Source: Poecilobothrus nobilitatus (taxonomy: Eukaryota; Arthropoda; Insecta; Diptera; Dolichopodidae). From it: a stretch of DNA of 64,000 nt. The notes below the pieces were generated by a model. That model worked only from the letters and a program-made list of their open reading frames with translations, had not been told where the DNA came from and did no database searches. This document shows positions 21,873-34,212 of the stretch, piece after piece. Numbering within the stretch: position 1 is the stretch's first letter; every line of letters begins with the position of its first letter. Where the stretch lies: NCBI GenBank assembly GCA_947095535.1, contig OX352772.1, positions 319,558,018 to 319,622,017 of the forward strand, read 5' to 3'. The translations under genes were made by a program, and so were the position numbers.

Positions 21873-23175
21873 CAAGGTAGAATATAAACCAATGGTTTTT
21901 AAAAGGGCACATTTCCAAAAGACAATATAAACTGTTTAGAATTGTGACTTGCACAAAAATTTGAAAATTTAAGAAATTTTTTGTAATAAGAAAATATGTG
22001 AAAATAGGGCTTCTGGAATTTTGAGGAGCTGTAAGTCGGGAACCCTATACAACTAAGAAAAATCGTTAACAAACGTGAAAACACATTACGTCAGCTTTAA
22101 ATTTTATGTCTTGTCAAAGAAAAATTTGTACAGGTGCTTAAGCAAAAAAATAATATATATAAAATAGCAAATTTTTCAGCACTAAAATCTTTTAAACAGG
22201 GGCTGGTGCAAAAAAAATTTCTAAGAAAACTTATACTAATTCTAAAAGTTCTTTCTTGTCTCAAAATTTCAGTTTCCTATCTAAAGGCGTGTCGGAGTTA
22301 TGGAAAAAGAAATTTCATGCAAAATACCCTTTTCACATTATGGTAAATTTAAATAGCAAATTACAAAATATTGCATAATTTTGATATGAATTTATGGATA
22401 TAACAAAATGTTCGGTCTTCTAGTGGGTTTAGATTGTAAAACTATTACGCAGAGCCAAATATGTATACATCTCAAAATGGGGCTTTTTTGCAATTTTTAG
22501 GGGTTGTAACTTTGGAACCCTTTACAACTAAAAGAAACCTTTAACCAAGTAAAATTATATTACTGGAGCTTTAATTTTTATATCTTGGCGAAGTAAAATG
22601 TGTACAGGTGCCTAAGTTACAGGTGTTTAAAAATACCAAATTTTCAATTTTTGAGCCCTAATAGCGCATAAACAGGGGATGGTCCAAAAAAAAATTTCTG
22701 AGCAAACTTATACTAATTCTAAAAGTTCTTTCTGTCTTCAAAATTGCAAGTCCCTATACAAAAGCGTTCCGGAGTTATGAAAGTAGAAAAATCATGCAAA
22801 ATTTGGTTTTCCCATAACGGTAAATTTGAATAGTAAATTTTAAAAAATTGTATAATTTTAATATTAATTTAGAAAGTAAAAAAAAATACCTGTCGAACAA
22901 CGTTTTTAGAGTAAAAAAATGTTAAGCAGAACATGAGGTATACGCATTTAAAAATAGGGTTTCTCAAAATTTGAGAGATATAGTTCCGTAATGGATGGGG
23001 CTACATGAAAAGTTGTTCCACAAAATTAATTTTTTTATGAGACTTACCCATGGTTAAAAATTTTTTTTCTCTATCTTTAGCGGTGAAGAAGTTTTGTAAA
23101 CAGACGGACGGACTGACAGAGTGAAACTAATAAGCACATTTTTTCAAATTTTTTTTTTGGAAATGTGCTAAAAAC
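21873..23175 (-). mobile_element. Helentron-like element, family 2, full-length copy (2a)
   Basis: Read on the minus strand, the 5' end AGCACATTTCC pairs with AAATGTGCT about 20 bp on, giving a terminal hairpin. A GTCCGTCCGTCTG microsatellite follows within about 70 bp. Two diverged tandem units of about 480 bp come next. In plus-strand terms each holds a TGAGGRGCTGTAA-like start, then GGTGCCTAAG, AAACAGGGGMTGG, ACTTATACTAATTCTAAAAG and GGAGTTATGRAA. Near the 3' end GGAAATGTGCCC inverts the 5' terminus, and the copy closes with CTACCTTG. No protein-coding frame survives: the small frames inside it are read-throughs of the repeat. Confidence 0.6.
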
Positions 23176-23305
23176 AGATTTAGTACACTCAGTTTATTAG
23201 AGACATTATAAGTAATTGAAATTGAAAAGAAACCACATAAACCTTAATCTATCATTGACTGTCAAAATTGATTGTCAAAAAATAAAAACCTTATTTTAAA
23301 AAAAA

Positions 23306-24333
23306 AACGAGGAAGAGTGCAGTAGAGTAGACTGTGTCAACTCTGGGATACCCGTATGAACGTAATATATCCTGTTTCTATAAAACTTGATCATCTTTTA
23401 AAAACATTCAGATGTTGTAGTACCGAACTACAGAGATATATTTATGTAAATTGTGGAGTTGTATGACAGCTACCCGAATCTATTGCGCGTAGCTTCATTA
23501 AGTTCCAAGAGGTGCAAGAAGCCTGAACCGGCTGCTCTGGGCCAACCAAATTTTACAAAAGTTGTTGGCCTGTAACTCGACACCTCTTTACTAAATTTCA
23601 GGTTTCTAGCTTCAATAGACACTCAGTTATTCTCATTTAAACGGATAAGTTGTATGGCAGCTACCCGAACCTGTCGCACCACCACAACCAAATTTTGCAA
23701 AAGTTGTTGCCATAAAACTTGATCATCATTTGCAAGATTTCAGACGCCTAGCTTCATTAAGTTGCAAGAGGTGCCAGAAGCCTGAACCGGCTGCTCTGGG
23801 TCAACCAAATTTTACAAAAGTTGTTGGCCTGTAACTCGACACCTCTTTACTAAATTTCAGGTTCCTAGCTTCAATAGACACTGAGTTATTCTCATTTAAA
23901 CGGATAAGTTGTATGGCAGCTACCCGAACCCGTCGCTCCACCACAACCAAATTTTACCGAAGTTGTTGGCATAAAACTTGATCATCATTTGCAAAATTTC
24001 AGAAACCTAGCTTGAATAGATACTGAGTTATTTCTATATAAAGAAAGAAGTTGTATGGCAGCTACTCGAACCCGCCGACCGAAAATGTTGGATTTAAATA
24101 GCAAAACTAACAATTTTGTAAAAGTGACGTAAAAAAAATTCCAGCCTCCTAGCTCCTTTATTTTTTGAGTTATCGTGCGGACGTACGGACGGACGTATAT
24201 GGCTTAATCGACTCAGAATTCGATTCTGAGCCGATCCATACCTTTGACACTATATCTAGCTCGACTCCTTTAAGATGTCACAAACGTAATGGCAAATTTA
24301 TTATACCCTTGAACATAGTTCATACGGGTATAA
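23306..24333 (-). mobile_element. Helentron-like element, family 1, long copy (1b)
   Basis: On the minus strand it starts TTATACCCGTATGAAC with the nested hairpin (TTATACCC/GGGTATAA around GAAC/GTTC). The CTCAGAAT/ATTCTGAG inverted repeat follows, then a GTCCGTCCGTAC microsatellite. About four tandem units of 140 bp or more come next, each containing a TGCCATACAACTT / CGGGTAGCTG segment. Near the 3' end GTTCATACGGGTATCC inverts the 5' terminus, a short hairpin (AGTTGACACAGTCTACT) follows, and the element ends CTCTTCCTCGTT. It is flanked by T on both sides, as known for Helentron insertions. It lies between a family-2 copy and the mariner. Confidence 0.7.
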
Positions 24334-24578
24334 TTAAAGGCATTTTTATTTAAATATTTGCTTATAACTACATAAAGTTCGGCAAAAAAAAACATTTTCA
24401 TGAGTTGATTGAAAAATAATGGTTCATATAAACTGTAATAAAAGTACAAAAAGCTGCGATTAATAATTTTATAACTAAATTTAGAATACAGTATATAAAA
24501 AAACACTTTATTTACTTTTCACAGTTAAGTATTTTATTTATTTAAAATTCCATTAACTTAGTCTTTTATTTTATTATA

Positions 24579-25883
24579 AAGGGTGTTCAAAATTGAGGTA
24601 TCATTTTAATTTTAATAAAAAAAGACTTCTTTTTTGAAATATTAAATATATTTTCATTTTAATTTATTACAAATAGGTTCCGGTTAATAATGAAAAATTA
24701 TGTCGGCCAAGTGGCCCCCTCTACTACTTCGGCAGGCTTACAATCTTTTACCAAAATTCTGAATCACGTTGTTCAATAAACTGTTCTCAATGGTTGAAAT
24801 CTGCTCGATAATGTTGTTTTTAAGCTCTTGAATTGTTTTGGGATTATTGCTGTACACTTTCGATTTCACAAAACCCCACAAAAAAAAATCCAACGGTGTC
24901 AAATCGCACGATCCTGGTGGCCACATCACTCCTCCTCTACGAGAAATAATGCGATCTTCGAACTTTTCCTTCAAAAGATCCATTGTTTCTCTTGCTGTGT
25001 GGCAAGTGGCACCGTCCTGTTGAAACCACATATTCTCTACGTCCAAATCATCAATTTCCCGCCACAAAAAGCTTCGGATCATCTCCCTCTAGCGATTTCC
25101 ATTGACCGTAATCGCGTTTCCATTTGCGTTTTCAAAAATATATGGTCCGATGATTCCTCCTGACCACAAACCACACCAAACCGTAACTTTTTGTGGATGT
25201 ACTGGTTGCTCTAAGATAACCCTTGGATTCTCTTCACCCCAAATGCGTCAATTCTGTTTATTGACGTAGCCATTGAGCTGGAAATGAGCTTCGTCGGTGA
25301 AGATTATTTTGTTAAAAAAAAATCTCATTTTCTTCTTGTTTTTCGATTGCCCAAGAAACGAATTGCCGACGTAATGCATGGTCAGTTGGTTTTAATTCTT
25401 GCATCAGCTGGATCTTATAAGCCTTTAAATGGAGATCACGATACAAAATGTTGAATAATGTGGATGGTTTGATGTTTAATTGCTGCGAACGATGACGAAT
25501 GGAAGTTTTTGGATCTTCTTCAACACTTCTGCTCACAGCTGCTACATTCTCGGTTGAATGGCCACTACGTTGATAAATGTTGCCTCTGTTATCAAGAACA
25601 GATCCAGTTTCTAGAAATTTATCAACCATCAGCTTGATGGCACGATTTGTTGGAGCATTTTCTCTACCAAATTTTGTTCGAAATTTCCTAATTACATCTT
25701 GAAAACTTTTACCATTTTCAAAAAATGTTGTAATAACAAAAACACGTTGTTCCTTTGTGGAACGTTCCATATTAACTAACCGGAATGTATTTAAAATATA
25801 CCTAAAGAAACTTCGTATAAAAATTCCAGGTAGAAAAACAATGGCGGCAAAATCAAAATGATACCTCAATTTTGAACACCCTT
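24579..25883 (-). mobile_element. Complete rosa-like (DD41D) mariner element
   Basis: Terminal inverted repeats starting AAGGGTGTTCAAAATTGAGG match perfectly for 29 bp and over about 35 bp with one mismatch. TA dinucleotides flank both ends (24577-24578 and 25884-25885), the hallmark Tc1/mariner target duplication. The element is 1305 bp and carries a single transposase gene on the minus strand, now broken. The well-kept ends suggest that a transposase supplied elsewhere could still recognise it. Confidence 0.85.
24684..25770 (-). pseudogene. Broken mariner transposase, DD41D type
   Basis: Transposases of this family bind the terminal repeats and cut and paste the element in the nucleus. The reading frame starts at MERSTKEQRVFVI (25770) with an N-terminal helix-turn-helix region that includes a KPSTLFNIL segment. 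The catalytic Asp residues are at FTDEAHF (codon 25293-25295), WFQQDGATCHTA (25014-25016) and DLTPLDFF (24888-24890). The 41 residues between the last two place it with the rosa group. About 362 codons, the normal length. It is dead as written: a one-base frameshift in the T run (A run 25314-25322 on plus), TGA at 25248-25250, TAG at 25089-25091 and TAA at 24738-24740. The last stop comes before the conserved GGHL tail. The frame also opens upstream into the terminal repeat, which is incidental. Confidence 0.85.
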
Positions 25884-25885
25884 TA

Positions 25886-26667
25886 TTTAAACTAGAGCTT
25901 CAAAAGCTACAATTTTAGGTTTCTTTGGTCGAAGTTGAACTTGTTTTTCAATTTTATTGAGCTTCTATTTATACTAAGATTTACATTACAATTTTGTTTA
26001 GATCAGCTATTTGGAAATGATTTTTAATAAGTATTTTTAACATAAATTCTTAATAAATACAATTTTTCCTAATTATTACAAAAAAAAAGGTCCAAACCAA
26101 ACTCTCCGATAATCATCATCCAGCCTTATCACCTAAAACTTAAATAGAATTTGATTTTCTATAAATAGAGCACTCTTTAGATTGTGTTGTTTTTAAGTTT
26201 TTTAACAAGAAAATGTCAGATCAGAATAAATTTTCCATTCAATACTCAATCTTTTACTTTTCTTATTTCTTGTATTTCTTATCAATTTTCTTATTTTCTT
26301 AATAATTACAGTGGTATTTTAAGTAACCACAACTTGGACATATACTCCTATGATAATAAACAACTAATGATTAAATATAATCTGTTGTTGTAAGAAAATT
26401 GTAAACAAATTATGTATAGTTTATTTCTTTTAAAACAACTGTTGTAGCAATATTTAAACAAATAAGATCGCAATAACAATTTGTAACATGTATTTTCAAC
26501 TTTAGACAATTATTTTAAATGTCATTATTATTTTTAATTTCTTTTAATGAACTTGTTTTAACACTTGAAAGCATATTTTTGCGTTGCGTTACTTGTGTGT
26601 TATTGGGGTTAATAATAGAATAATACTGTATCTACAATGAACACTCTTGTTTGCTATGTATACATAT
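25886..26667. other. Non-coding AT-rich stretch
   Basis: No gene or repeat recognised. Confidence 0.5.
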
Positions 26668-26887
26668 ATGTATTTATTTATTAATTTATATTAATATTAC
26701 AAAACCATCGGCTACTAAGGCCATTATAGGTCGAATACTATTATTAAATTATACACTAATATTATTTATATTGTTTATATATAATGTTTGTTTATATTTT
26801 ACATTTACGCTATATTTGGTAGCAAGGAGGATTTGTTTTCAATTAATAAAACTAGCTATCTGTGCAGGATTTGAACCGAGGCCCCTA
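26668..26887 (-). mobile_element. SINE-A copy, tail and body intact
   Basis: On the minus strand GGGGCCTCGGTTCAAATCCT joins the 5' edge directly to the B box, so most of the head including the A box is deleted. The body AGTTTTATTAATTGAAAACA, AATCCTCCTTGCTACC and tail CCTATAATGGCCTTAGTAGCC, GATGGTTTTGTAATATT are the clearest in the window. Confidence 0.6.
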
Positions 26888-28105
26888 TACATATATGTGA
26901 GCTAGCTCACAACTGTCAAAGTAAGGTTGAAATATGTTAAATTGTATGAAAGTATTAATAAGCCCAGCCTTTACGCAGTCAAGCTAATAATTGTATATTT
27001 AACTTTTTTTGCTTTCTATAAGAATGCAAGACGTGTCAGATAATTTAATAGATAATATCAAAATAAAGTGTTAAAACAAGTTCATTATATAGTAAATCTA
27101 TATATTATGTACAATATATATTTACAACAAAGTAACGGAATGAAAAGCATAGCAAATAGTATATCAACATAGTACGTATATTTACTAACAAGTAGCATAT
27201 AGTATATTTTAAAAAAGTATACTTTTGAAAGTGTTGTAATGTGTCAAACTTAGGGCTATTTGATAGAAATAAAAATAATTTTAATACTATATTTTTATTC
27301 ATTTTTAAACATAAACTTTAAAATAACAAATATTACAATTATAATAAAAAAAACAAATGGACGAGAAAAAATTAATAGAGCTTTGTATAAAAGTTATGAG
27401 TGAGTGAGCTTATTTCTGGAACAATTGTTCTGGATCATTTTTTCTTAATTCGTTGAAATATTGAAACCAAATATGATACTCTGGACACATTAATTTTCGT
27501 TAACCAGCATCCATATTCTTATTTTATTTTATTTATTTTTTTAGCTACATCTCTGTAATACATACATATATACAATGTATAAAAATAAATAAAAAATTTT
27601 AAAAGTTTTATTCATGCTTAATTGTTTTTTTTGTTTCGTTTGTCAACAATACGGTTTTTTGTCAAAATGTCTCAAAATGTGACAGAAAAAAAAGTTTTCA
27701 ATTTTCATTACTTTTTATTTAGCTGCTTTCCATTGCATCTCTTTAATTTGTTTCTCTTGGTTTGGTATGTATCCTCTCTTTGTTTTGCTTCTTCTTTTGT
27801 ATAAAGAGTTATTGAAAAATTTTATGTAATTTTTTTATTTAATATCCTGTATTTAAAACTTTTTTTTAAAAGTCTTAAATTTTTTAAACATATTAAAATA
27901 AAAATGTAAAATAAGTAAAATATTATAATGTTTTTTTTTATTTTTTAACTATAATTTTTTTTTTTTTCAATATTTAAATATTGAAACTATAAATGTAAGT
28001 AAAAATATTGTAAATCATCAATTTAGATACTATCATCAGAAATAATTCTTAAACTCTTTATTCATTTGAAAAAAATAAAGAAAACGTAATAAGAGGTGAA
28101 TTATA

Positions 28106-28134
28106 CATGTATGTATGTATGTATGTATGTATGT
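28106..28134. repeat. ATGT microsatellite
   Basis: About seven perfect ATGT units. Confidence 0.85.
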
Positions 28135-28264
28135 ACAACTAAATAAAAAAAAAAGCTTTTCTTCATTCAATTTAACAATAAAAATTTAAATAAAAATTCA
28201 ATTTTAAATATTAGTATTTTCTTTTTTTTTTCCATTTTAGTTTTTCCTTTTTCCTCTTTTTCAA

Positions 28265-28265
<1 letters not shown>

Positions 28266-28289
<24 letters not shown>
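28266..28289. repeat. TA microsatellite
   Basis: About twelve TA units, running straight into TGTATGTATTA, so the two simple repeats in this area are related. Confidence 0.85.
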
Positions 28290-28297
<8 letters not shown>

Positions 28298-29351
28298 TAC
28301 TCTAATTTATTTCCTCTTTTGTTTTGTTTTGCTTTTTATTTTATTCTTTTATATTCATCCAGGATTTCAACAAATCTATTGAAAATATAATTAGAAGAAA
28401 GAGAATGGAGGTAATCAGTTATTCATTCATAATTTAATTTTAAGGAATAAAAAAAAATAAAAAAAAAATAAAATATAAAGTAGGTAACTAAAGTTTTGTT
28501 ATTTTTTTTTTGTTTTTTTTTTTTCTTTTTTTGGTTATATAACCGATGAGTATTGGTTTTAAATATTTAAAATACAAAATATGAAAAGAGAAAATTTTAT
28601 TTTATTTATTTTTTTTTTTTTGAAAAAGATGAAATTTCTTTATAAATTTTTAATGTACTTGTATTAGTATTAATATAATATGGATTGTATATTATTATTT
28701 CAATACCAACTTTATATTTTGTATTAAAAAACATTTTTTACTGGTTTTTTTTTTTTTCAAATAATTGTCTATTCATATTTATACAATAAATATATAAAAA
28801 ACATAATAATATTATGTATTTAAAAAGGCGAAGTATATAAGTATATATCAGTCATTTATAAGATATTGAGAAGTATTTTAGATTAAATTTGAAAGGTTTG
28901 AGGTCGTTTTAGAACTTTTTAAAGTAAACACAATACAGGAGTATTATAATATTTACAACAGTAGGTACTAAAAATATGTTTTTTTTTTTTTGTCGAAAAT
29001 ATTGTTTAAGTTTAAGATTTTATGTTTCAGCTTTCTCATAATGTTTCTATTATTTTTATCGAACCTATATCCTATATTCCTGTCATATTTTTATCTGCTT
29101 CTTTGCTATTGGACAAATATTGAGTTAATCTTTTCAGTGGTTTTATTTGTTTTTTTTTTTATAAAAATTGAATGTTGTTTTCAATGGTGGTTGCTGTTAT
29201 AATTATTTTGTTTTGGATTACTAATTGTTAAGCTGAAAAGCATTTATCCACCTTTTGTACATATATTAAAACAGGAGGACATATGCTAGGAAAATCAGGA
29301 TATTATGGATAATTGATAGGGGAATAATAGAGAAACAAGTAATGAAAAAAA

Positions 29352-30027
29352 CCAAGGGTTTTCAAAAAAGCAAATTTCCAAAATTAGTTTTTTGTAAAGA
29401 GTACATAAATATTAAGTACATGAATAAAATAAATGTATAATAATACAAAAATTGAAAGAAATTGTCAGAATTATTTGTTCGAGATACTGGGTTATAATAA
29501 TCAAGTCATACTTTTGTCAATTTAAAGGTAACCCTAAATTATTAAGAAAAATTATTAACACAAACAAAAATATAATGTTGGAGCTTTAATTTTTGAATAT
29601 TACTTCAAAAAATGTTGACAGGTGCCCAAGTTACAGCTGTTAAAAAATAGAGAATTTTCAGTTTTTGACCCCTTACAGCTCCTAAACGGTGAGTGACACA
29701 AAAATATTTCATGAAAAGACTCATACTGATTACAAAATCTAACTCCTTTCAAAATTTCAAGCTTCTAAGTTAAACCGTTTGAAAGATAAAAGGGGGAAGA
29801 ATTTTTGCAAAAATTGAATTTCACATAACGGTACATTAAAATACCGCATGGCAAAGCCACATATTTATTTTCTATATATTTATAAAGTTTATAAAACCAG
29901 CTATCGTTTAGCTGATGCGTTATAACCAGATTGAAAATATGCCTTATAGAATCTGAGTTATAGCAATTTAAAGATAGAAAGACGCGGACGCGGACAGAAA
30001 ATTTTTGAAAGTGTACTAAAAATGTGA
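29352..30027 (-). mobile_element. Helentron-like element, family 2, single-unit copy (2d)
   Basis: Plus-strand order matches one internal unit of family 2: TTTCAAAAAAGCAAATTTCC, GTAACCCTAAATTATTAAG, GACAGGTGCCCAAGTTACAG, CCCCTTACAGCTCCTAAACG, CATAACGGTACATT, then GACGCGGACGCGGACAG and GTGTACTAAAAATGTG. Only one tandem unit is present against two in the copy at 21873. Its internal text is closer to the chimeric element at 42835 than to the other family-2 copies. Confidence 0.5.
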
Positions 30028-30359
30028 ATATCTGAGGAATATATAATTTTATTATTAGAATTAATCTCTATTGAATATTTTTCAATTACTAAAATTATAA
30101 TGGGATGGTTTTAGGTCTTAAAGTATGTAAAATATTGTTTAAACTGCAATTCAAACAATTGAATTTATTTATATTTTCTTATTTATTTTTATTTTTTCTT
30201 AGGTATTATTTGAAAATTTTTTTATTAACATTATAATTTTTGGTTATCTATCTATAAGTTGAAATTCTTAATTTACATTTGACATTTCTTTTATTTCTTT
30301 TTGCTTTATATATTTTTTTCTATTATTAAATAAAAATTATAAATTATTATTTGCCATTA

Positions 30360-30515
30360 ATTTGATCCCAATGGTAAATTGTAGCTGAATCAAATGGAAT
30401 ACCAAATAAAACAAGCTTTTACTTCTTTTGGGATTCGAAACATGAGCCTTTCGTGGGTACTCTAAATGAAAGGTGGGTACTCTAACCACTGTCATATACA
30501 GCCGAAATCAAAATT
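30360..30515 (-). repeat. tRNA-Glu-like SINE head with internal duplication
   Basis: On the minus strand GACAGTGGTTAGAGTACCC resembles an A-box region, CCTTTCATT an anticodon loop with TTC, and GTTTCGAATCCC a B box. The segment TTAGAGTACCCAC occurs twice within about 25 bp, so the anticodon arm region was duplicated. It shares the CTTTCAT feature with the SINE at 1066-1328. A body follows, but its end is unclear. Confidence 0.4.
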
Positions 30516-33500
30516 TTCTTTTAGTATTATTCATTTACATAAACTTAGATAGTAGTAAATAAGTGTTATATATATATATATTATTGATTTCTAAAACAAC
30601 ACAAATTTCAATACCTGTTTCTCATACAATATCAAAATGAAAATTTTATTTCATGACTTTTCCATTTCCAGACTGTATTTGACTTAGCTTACTTTAATTA
30701 CACAAATATTTTTAGCTATTATAAACGTTTTTATTATTTAACAATATTTCATATCAATAAATTTAGGATAAGAAAAATATTGGAATAATATAAAGACAAA
30801 AAAAAAAACAATAATAACAAAGACAACCAAAAAACAAAAAAAAAAAAAAAACCAAAAACTTCACTTAAAAATGAAAAATATCAATCTAAATTTTGTGAAT
30901 TTTAACAGACAATTTTAATGTTTTATATTTTTCTTCAGCTTTCCTTTTCCATAATACTCTTGTTTTTTTTTTTTTCCTTTTTTTTACTGGATATTTCTTA
31001 AAAAATAATTTTATTATGAAAATTTTCAAAAAGAAAAAAAAAAAAATTTCTTTTTTGAATACTTAAAAAAAACTCAGTGTGATGAAAAATATTCATTGCG
31101 AGGAAAAAGTAATCAGTTTTTCATTTTTTTTTCTTTGTTTTTTTTTTCAGAACTTCATTCAGGAGAATGCTAATGAGCTTTAAACCGAAATTTTTGAATA
31201 CAATCATTTCATTTTTTTTTTTTTTTTTGAATACTTTTATTATTATGCTACTTTTGTTATTCATATATACTTTTCTTGGGTATTGGTAAAAAAAATGGTA
31301 ATATACTGGTATACAAATTTTTTTTTTTATATTTTTAGCACTCTCAATAATTCTGAATACTGATAGACAAGATTAAAATAGAAATATACGGATATGTAGA
31401 TATATATGTATATTGTATTATATACTTTTTAAAGAATCCAAACAAAGTTATAATATAATATGAATACTTAAAGGAATTAAATATTCGCAGAATAAAAGTA
31501 TTTACAAAGTGTATATAGAAAACAAAGTATTTTTAAATTGACCAGGATTGCCAGTACTTGAATTTTTTTTTTTTTTTTCTCTTCATTATATTATAAAAAA
31601 TACTGACTGATAATAATCTGGTTAGAAAAAAATTTAAAATTTTCTTGAATAATTTTAATTGTTAAAATTATCTTTTTCGATGGGTAGATTTTCATAAAAG
31701 TTTTTTTATTTTATTCCTCATAGGTTAATGAATTAAAATTTTAAAATTAATTATATAAAAATAGTTATATTTATTATGACAGCATTAAATGATTTTTAGT
31801 TCCCTTATATAAAAATTCAATATTATCGGCCATCACATTCCGCCTGCAATTGGGAATCATTTTTTCTAACTAACGATAATATTGCGGTACTTGAAATTAA
31901 AATTTTAAGAAAAAATTGTTATAAATATGAAATTTGTTATATATATTTTTTTTTAATAATGTATTTGTCTCAGCCATACAAAAATGCTAAAAATTTGATC
32001 AGAAATAGATTAGCATCCTTCCTGTTATCCTTTAAAATCGAGAAACAAATTAAAATTTAATATAAAATGATAAAATAAAAACAATTTATGACATATTTGA
32101 TGGCAATAACTGAACTCTGACTTATTTTTGTTGATTATTTTGGGTTAAAATCTCCTTCTCCTTCAAATATTGACGTATTTAATATTTTTACGCCTAATGG
32201 GCTGCAAAATGATGATATTTTATGACGATATTTTCTGATACGGGAAATAATCTTTTAAAAGTAGTTGATTGACTACAGTGGGGTTATAGAGTGAAAAATT
32301 TTTTATACAATAATGAAACCGATCTCTTTTGTTTTTTTTTTTAAGTAATTACATGTAAAAATATTTTGACAAATAATGTTAATTTTTTTTTTTTTTTTTA
32401 TTTTCAAAACAGTGACATTTTTATTAATACTTTGTTTTTTTTTTACGCCAAAGTTTTTTTTTTTTTATGAAATATTGTTATTTCTTCTTAATTATTTTAA
32501 AAGCGTATTTAATTTTATAAATTTATAATACAATTAAACAACTAGTTTTAATAAGCAGTTTCTTAAAAATCTAACTGTTGCATTAAAATAAATTTTGAAA
32601 CAGGTTGATGAAAAATTATCGGGTTCGAATATACAAGTGCGTATTCGAATTGAAAACTATTAAAAATGAAGAAAATGAAAAAATTCTAATTAAGGACAAA
32701 TTATTCAGAATTTTGACCAAAATATAATTTTTTAATTAATTTAAAACAAAAACGCTAAAGATCTTAACCCAGAAAATATAAGTCATGTTTCTCTAAAAAA
32801 AAAAAAAAAAATTAACCGTACATTTCTATATTATAATATTTAGGAAACAAAAAATTATTAAAAATTATTACAATTTTAAAATTGAAAGCTTAAGCAAAAA
32901 TCTAAATTTAAATAAATATTTTTTAAATTATAGCGATTTATTAAAAACACTTCCATTTTCAACGAACCGTTAAATTTTCTTTTCATTTTTTTTTTTTTTT
33001 TCTAAATTAAGAATCCTTAATTTGATAATCAAAATAAGAAAACCATACATAATTTCTAATTGATTGGTTACTCTAGTTCTTATATTGTTAAAATTTTTTA
33101 TTTACTGTTTACTTTTATTTGAGGGAAAAATAAAAAAAAAATATAAGTGCGCATATAATAAGAGAGTATTTATGCAATATTTTCACTTCATTTATTCTTT
33201 TTTTTTTTTTTTTTTGCTTTCCTTTATTTTTCTTTTGCTTATGCTTTCTTTCTTGACATTGATATTAATTTTGTTATTGTTTTTTGTTCATTTATTTTTT
33301 CATTTTTGTTTTTTTTTTTTGTTTTTATTTTTATTTTTTCCTTATTTCGTCCTTTAATTTCCTATGTTACCAGTAGCATAAAAGAATAAAAGAAATTTTT
33401 GAAAAGAGATGAGTGCTCTTCTAGTAAAAAAAAAAAATAATAACAGTAAGGAAAATAACAAAACAAAAAAAAAAAAAACCCCCAACAAATCCATGTATAT

Positions 33501-34212
33501 ATATTGAGTTTTCAAAATTTTTTTCTTCTTTATTTTGATTAAAATCGATTGCTTCAAGGATTTTTTTTCTTGTCCAACCCGATATTACAGATAAAATTAA
33601 AAAAAAAAAAAAGAAGTAACAGAGATGTAAGAACAGTATAAGGGAGAAAAAAAACTAGAGCATATTTGAAACCCAAATTACAATAACAAAAACAGAAGAA
33701 AAAAAAATAAATAAATAAATAAACGGAATTTGTATGTTTTTCTTTGGAACAATCACGATTCGATCCCCATCAAGTATGTTGCCAGAAAAGGAAGCCCAAA
33801 GAAAATAGAAAGAAACGAAGAAAAATAAACCAAAAAAAAAAAAAACCGTTTAGAATATTATTATCAAAGTTACAAACTCTTTCTTACTATATAATATACA
33901 TATACCTATACATAGTTATACCACTTATTTTAGACTAAAATTTCAACAAGAATTAAATAAATTTTTTTTATATAAAAATATTAAATATGTATTTAGATGT
34001 TGGTGTATGCGTATTTTGTGTGTAAATTAAAATTTGTTATATTCATATATTTATTTTATAAAAAATTTTATATATTTTTTTTAAAGAAAATATACAAATA
34101 ATACAATGTTAAATAAAAATAAAACGTGTATGTCGAAATCCTAAAAGATTTATGCAAAAAAAAAAATATTCAAAAATATTTTAGAAATTTAACAAAAAAT
34201 ATTTAACTAATA
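30516..34212. other. Long non-coding AT-rich stretch
   Basis: No gene. Open frames near 33064 and 33354 are Phe/Leu runs from T tracts. GATTCGATCCCCATC near 33748 looks like a lone B-box remnant. Confidence 0.55.

Larger units (their letters stand above)
26888..29351. other. Non-coding AT-rich stretch with microsatellites
   Basis: No gene. Besides the two microsatellites listed separately, only homopolymer tracts and random short open frames are seen. Confidence 0.55.

Noticed and set aside
24828..25163. Open frames on the plus strand inside the mariner.
   Set aside because: They are antisense shadows of the transposase gene.
28106..28134. Regular ATGT repeats as a CRISPR-like array.
   Set aside because: A perfect four-base microsatellite without spacers, in a eukaryotic sequence.
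33064..33557. Phe/Leu-rich open frames (also near 1057, 7383, 8718, 18323, 47255 and 47435) as membrane proteins.
   Set aside because: They arise from long T or A tracts and lack conserved motifs. The composition explains the hydrophobicity.
33744..33938. Lys/Arg-rich frame starting MEQSRFDPHQVCCQ as a basic peptide gene.
   Set aside because: The start overlaps a B-box-like remnant and the rest is an A-tract translation.
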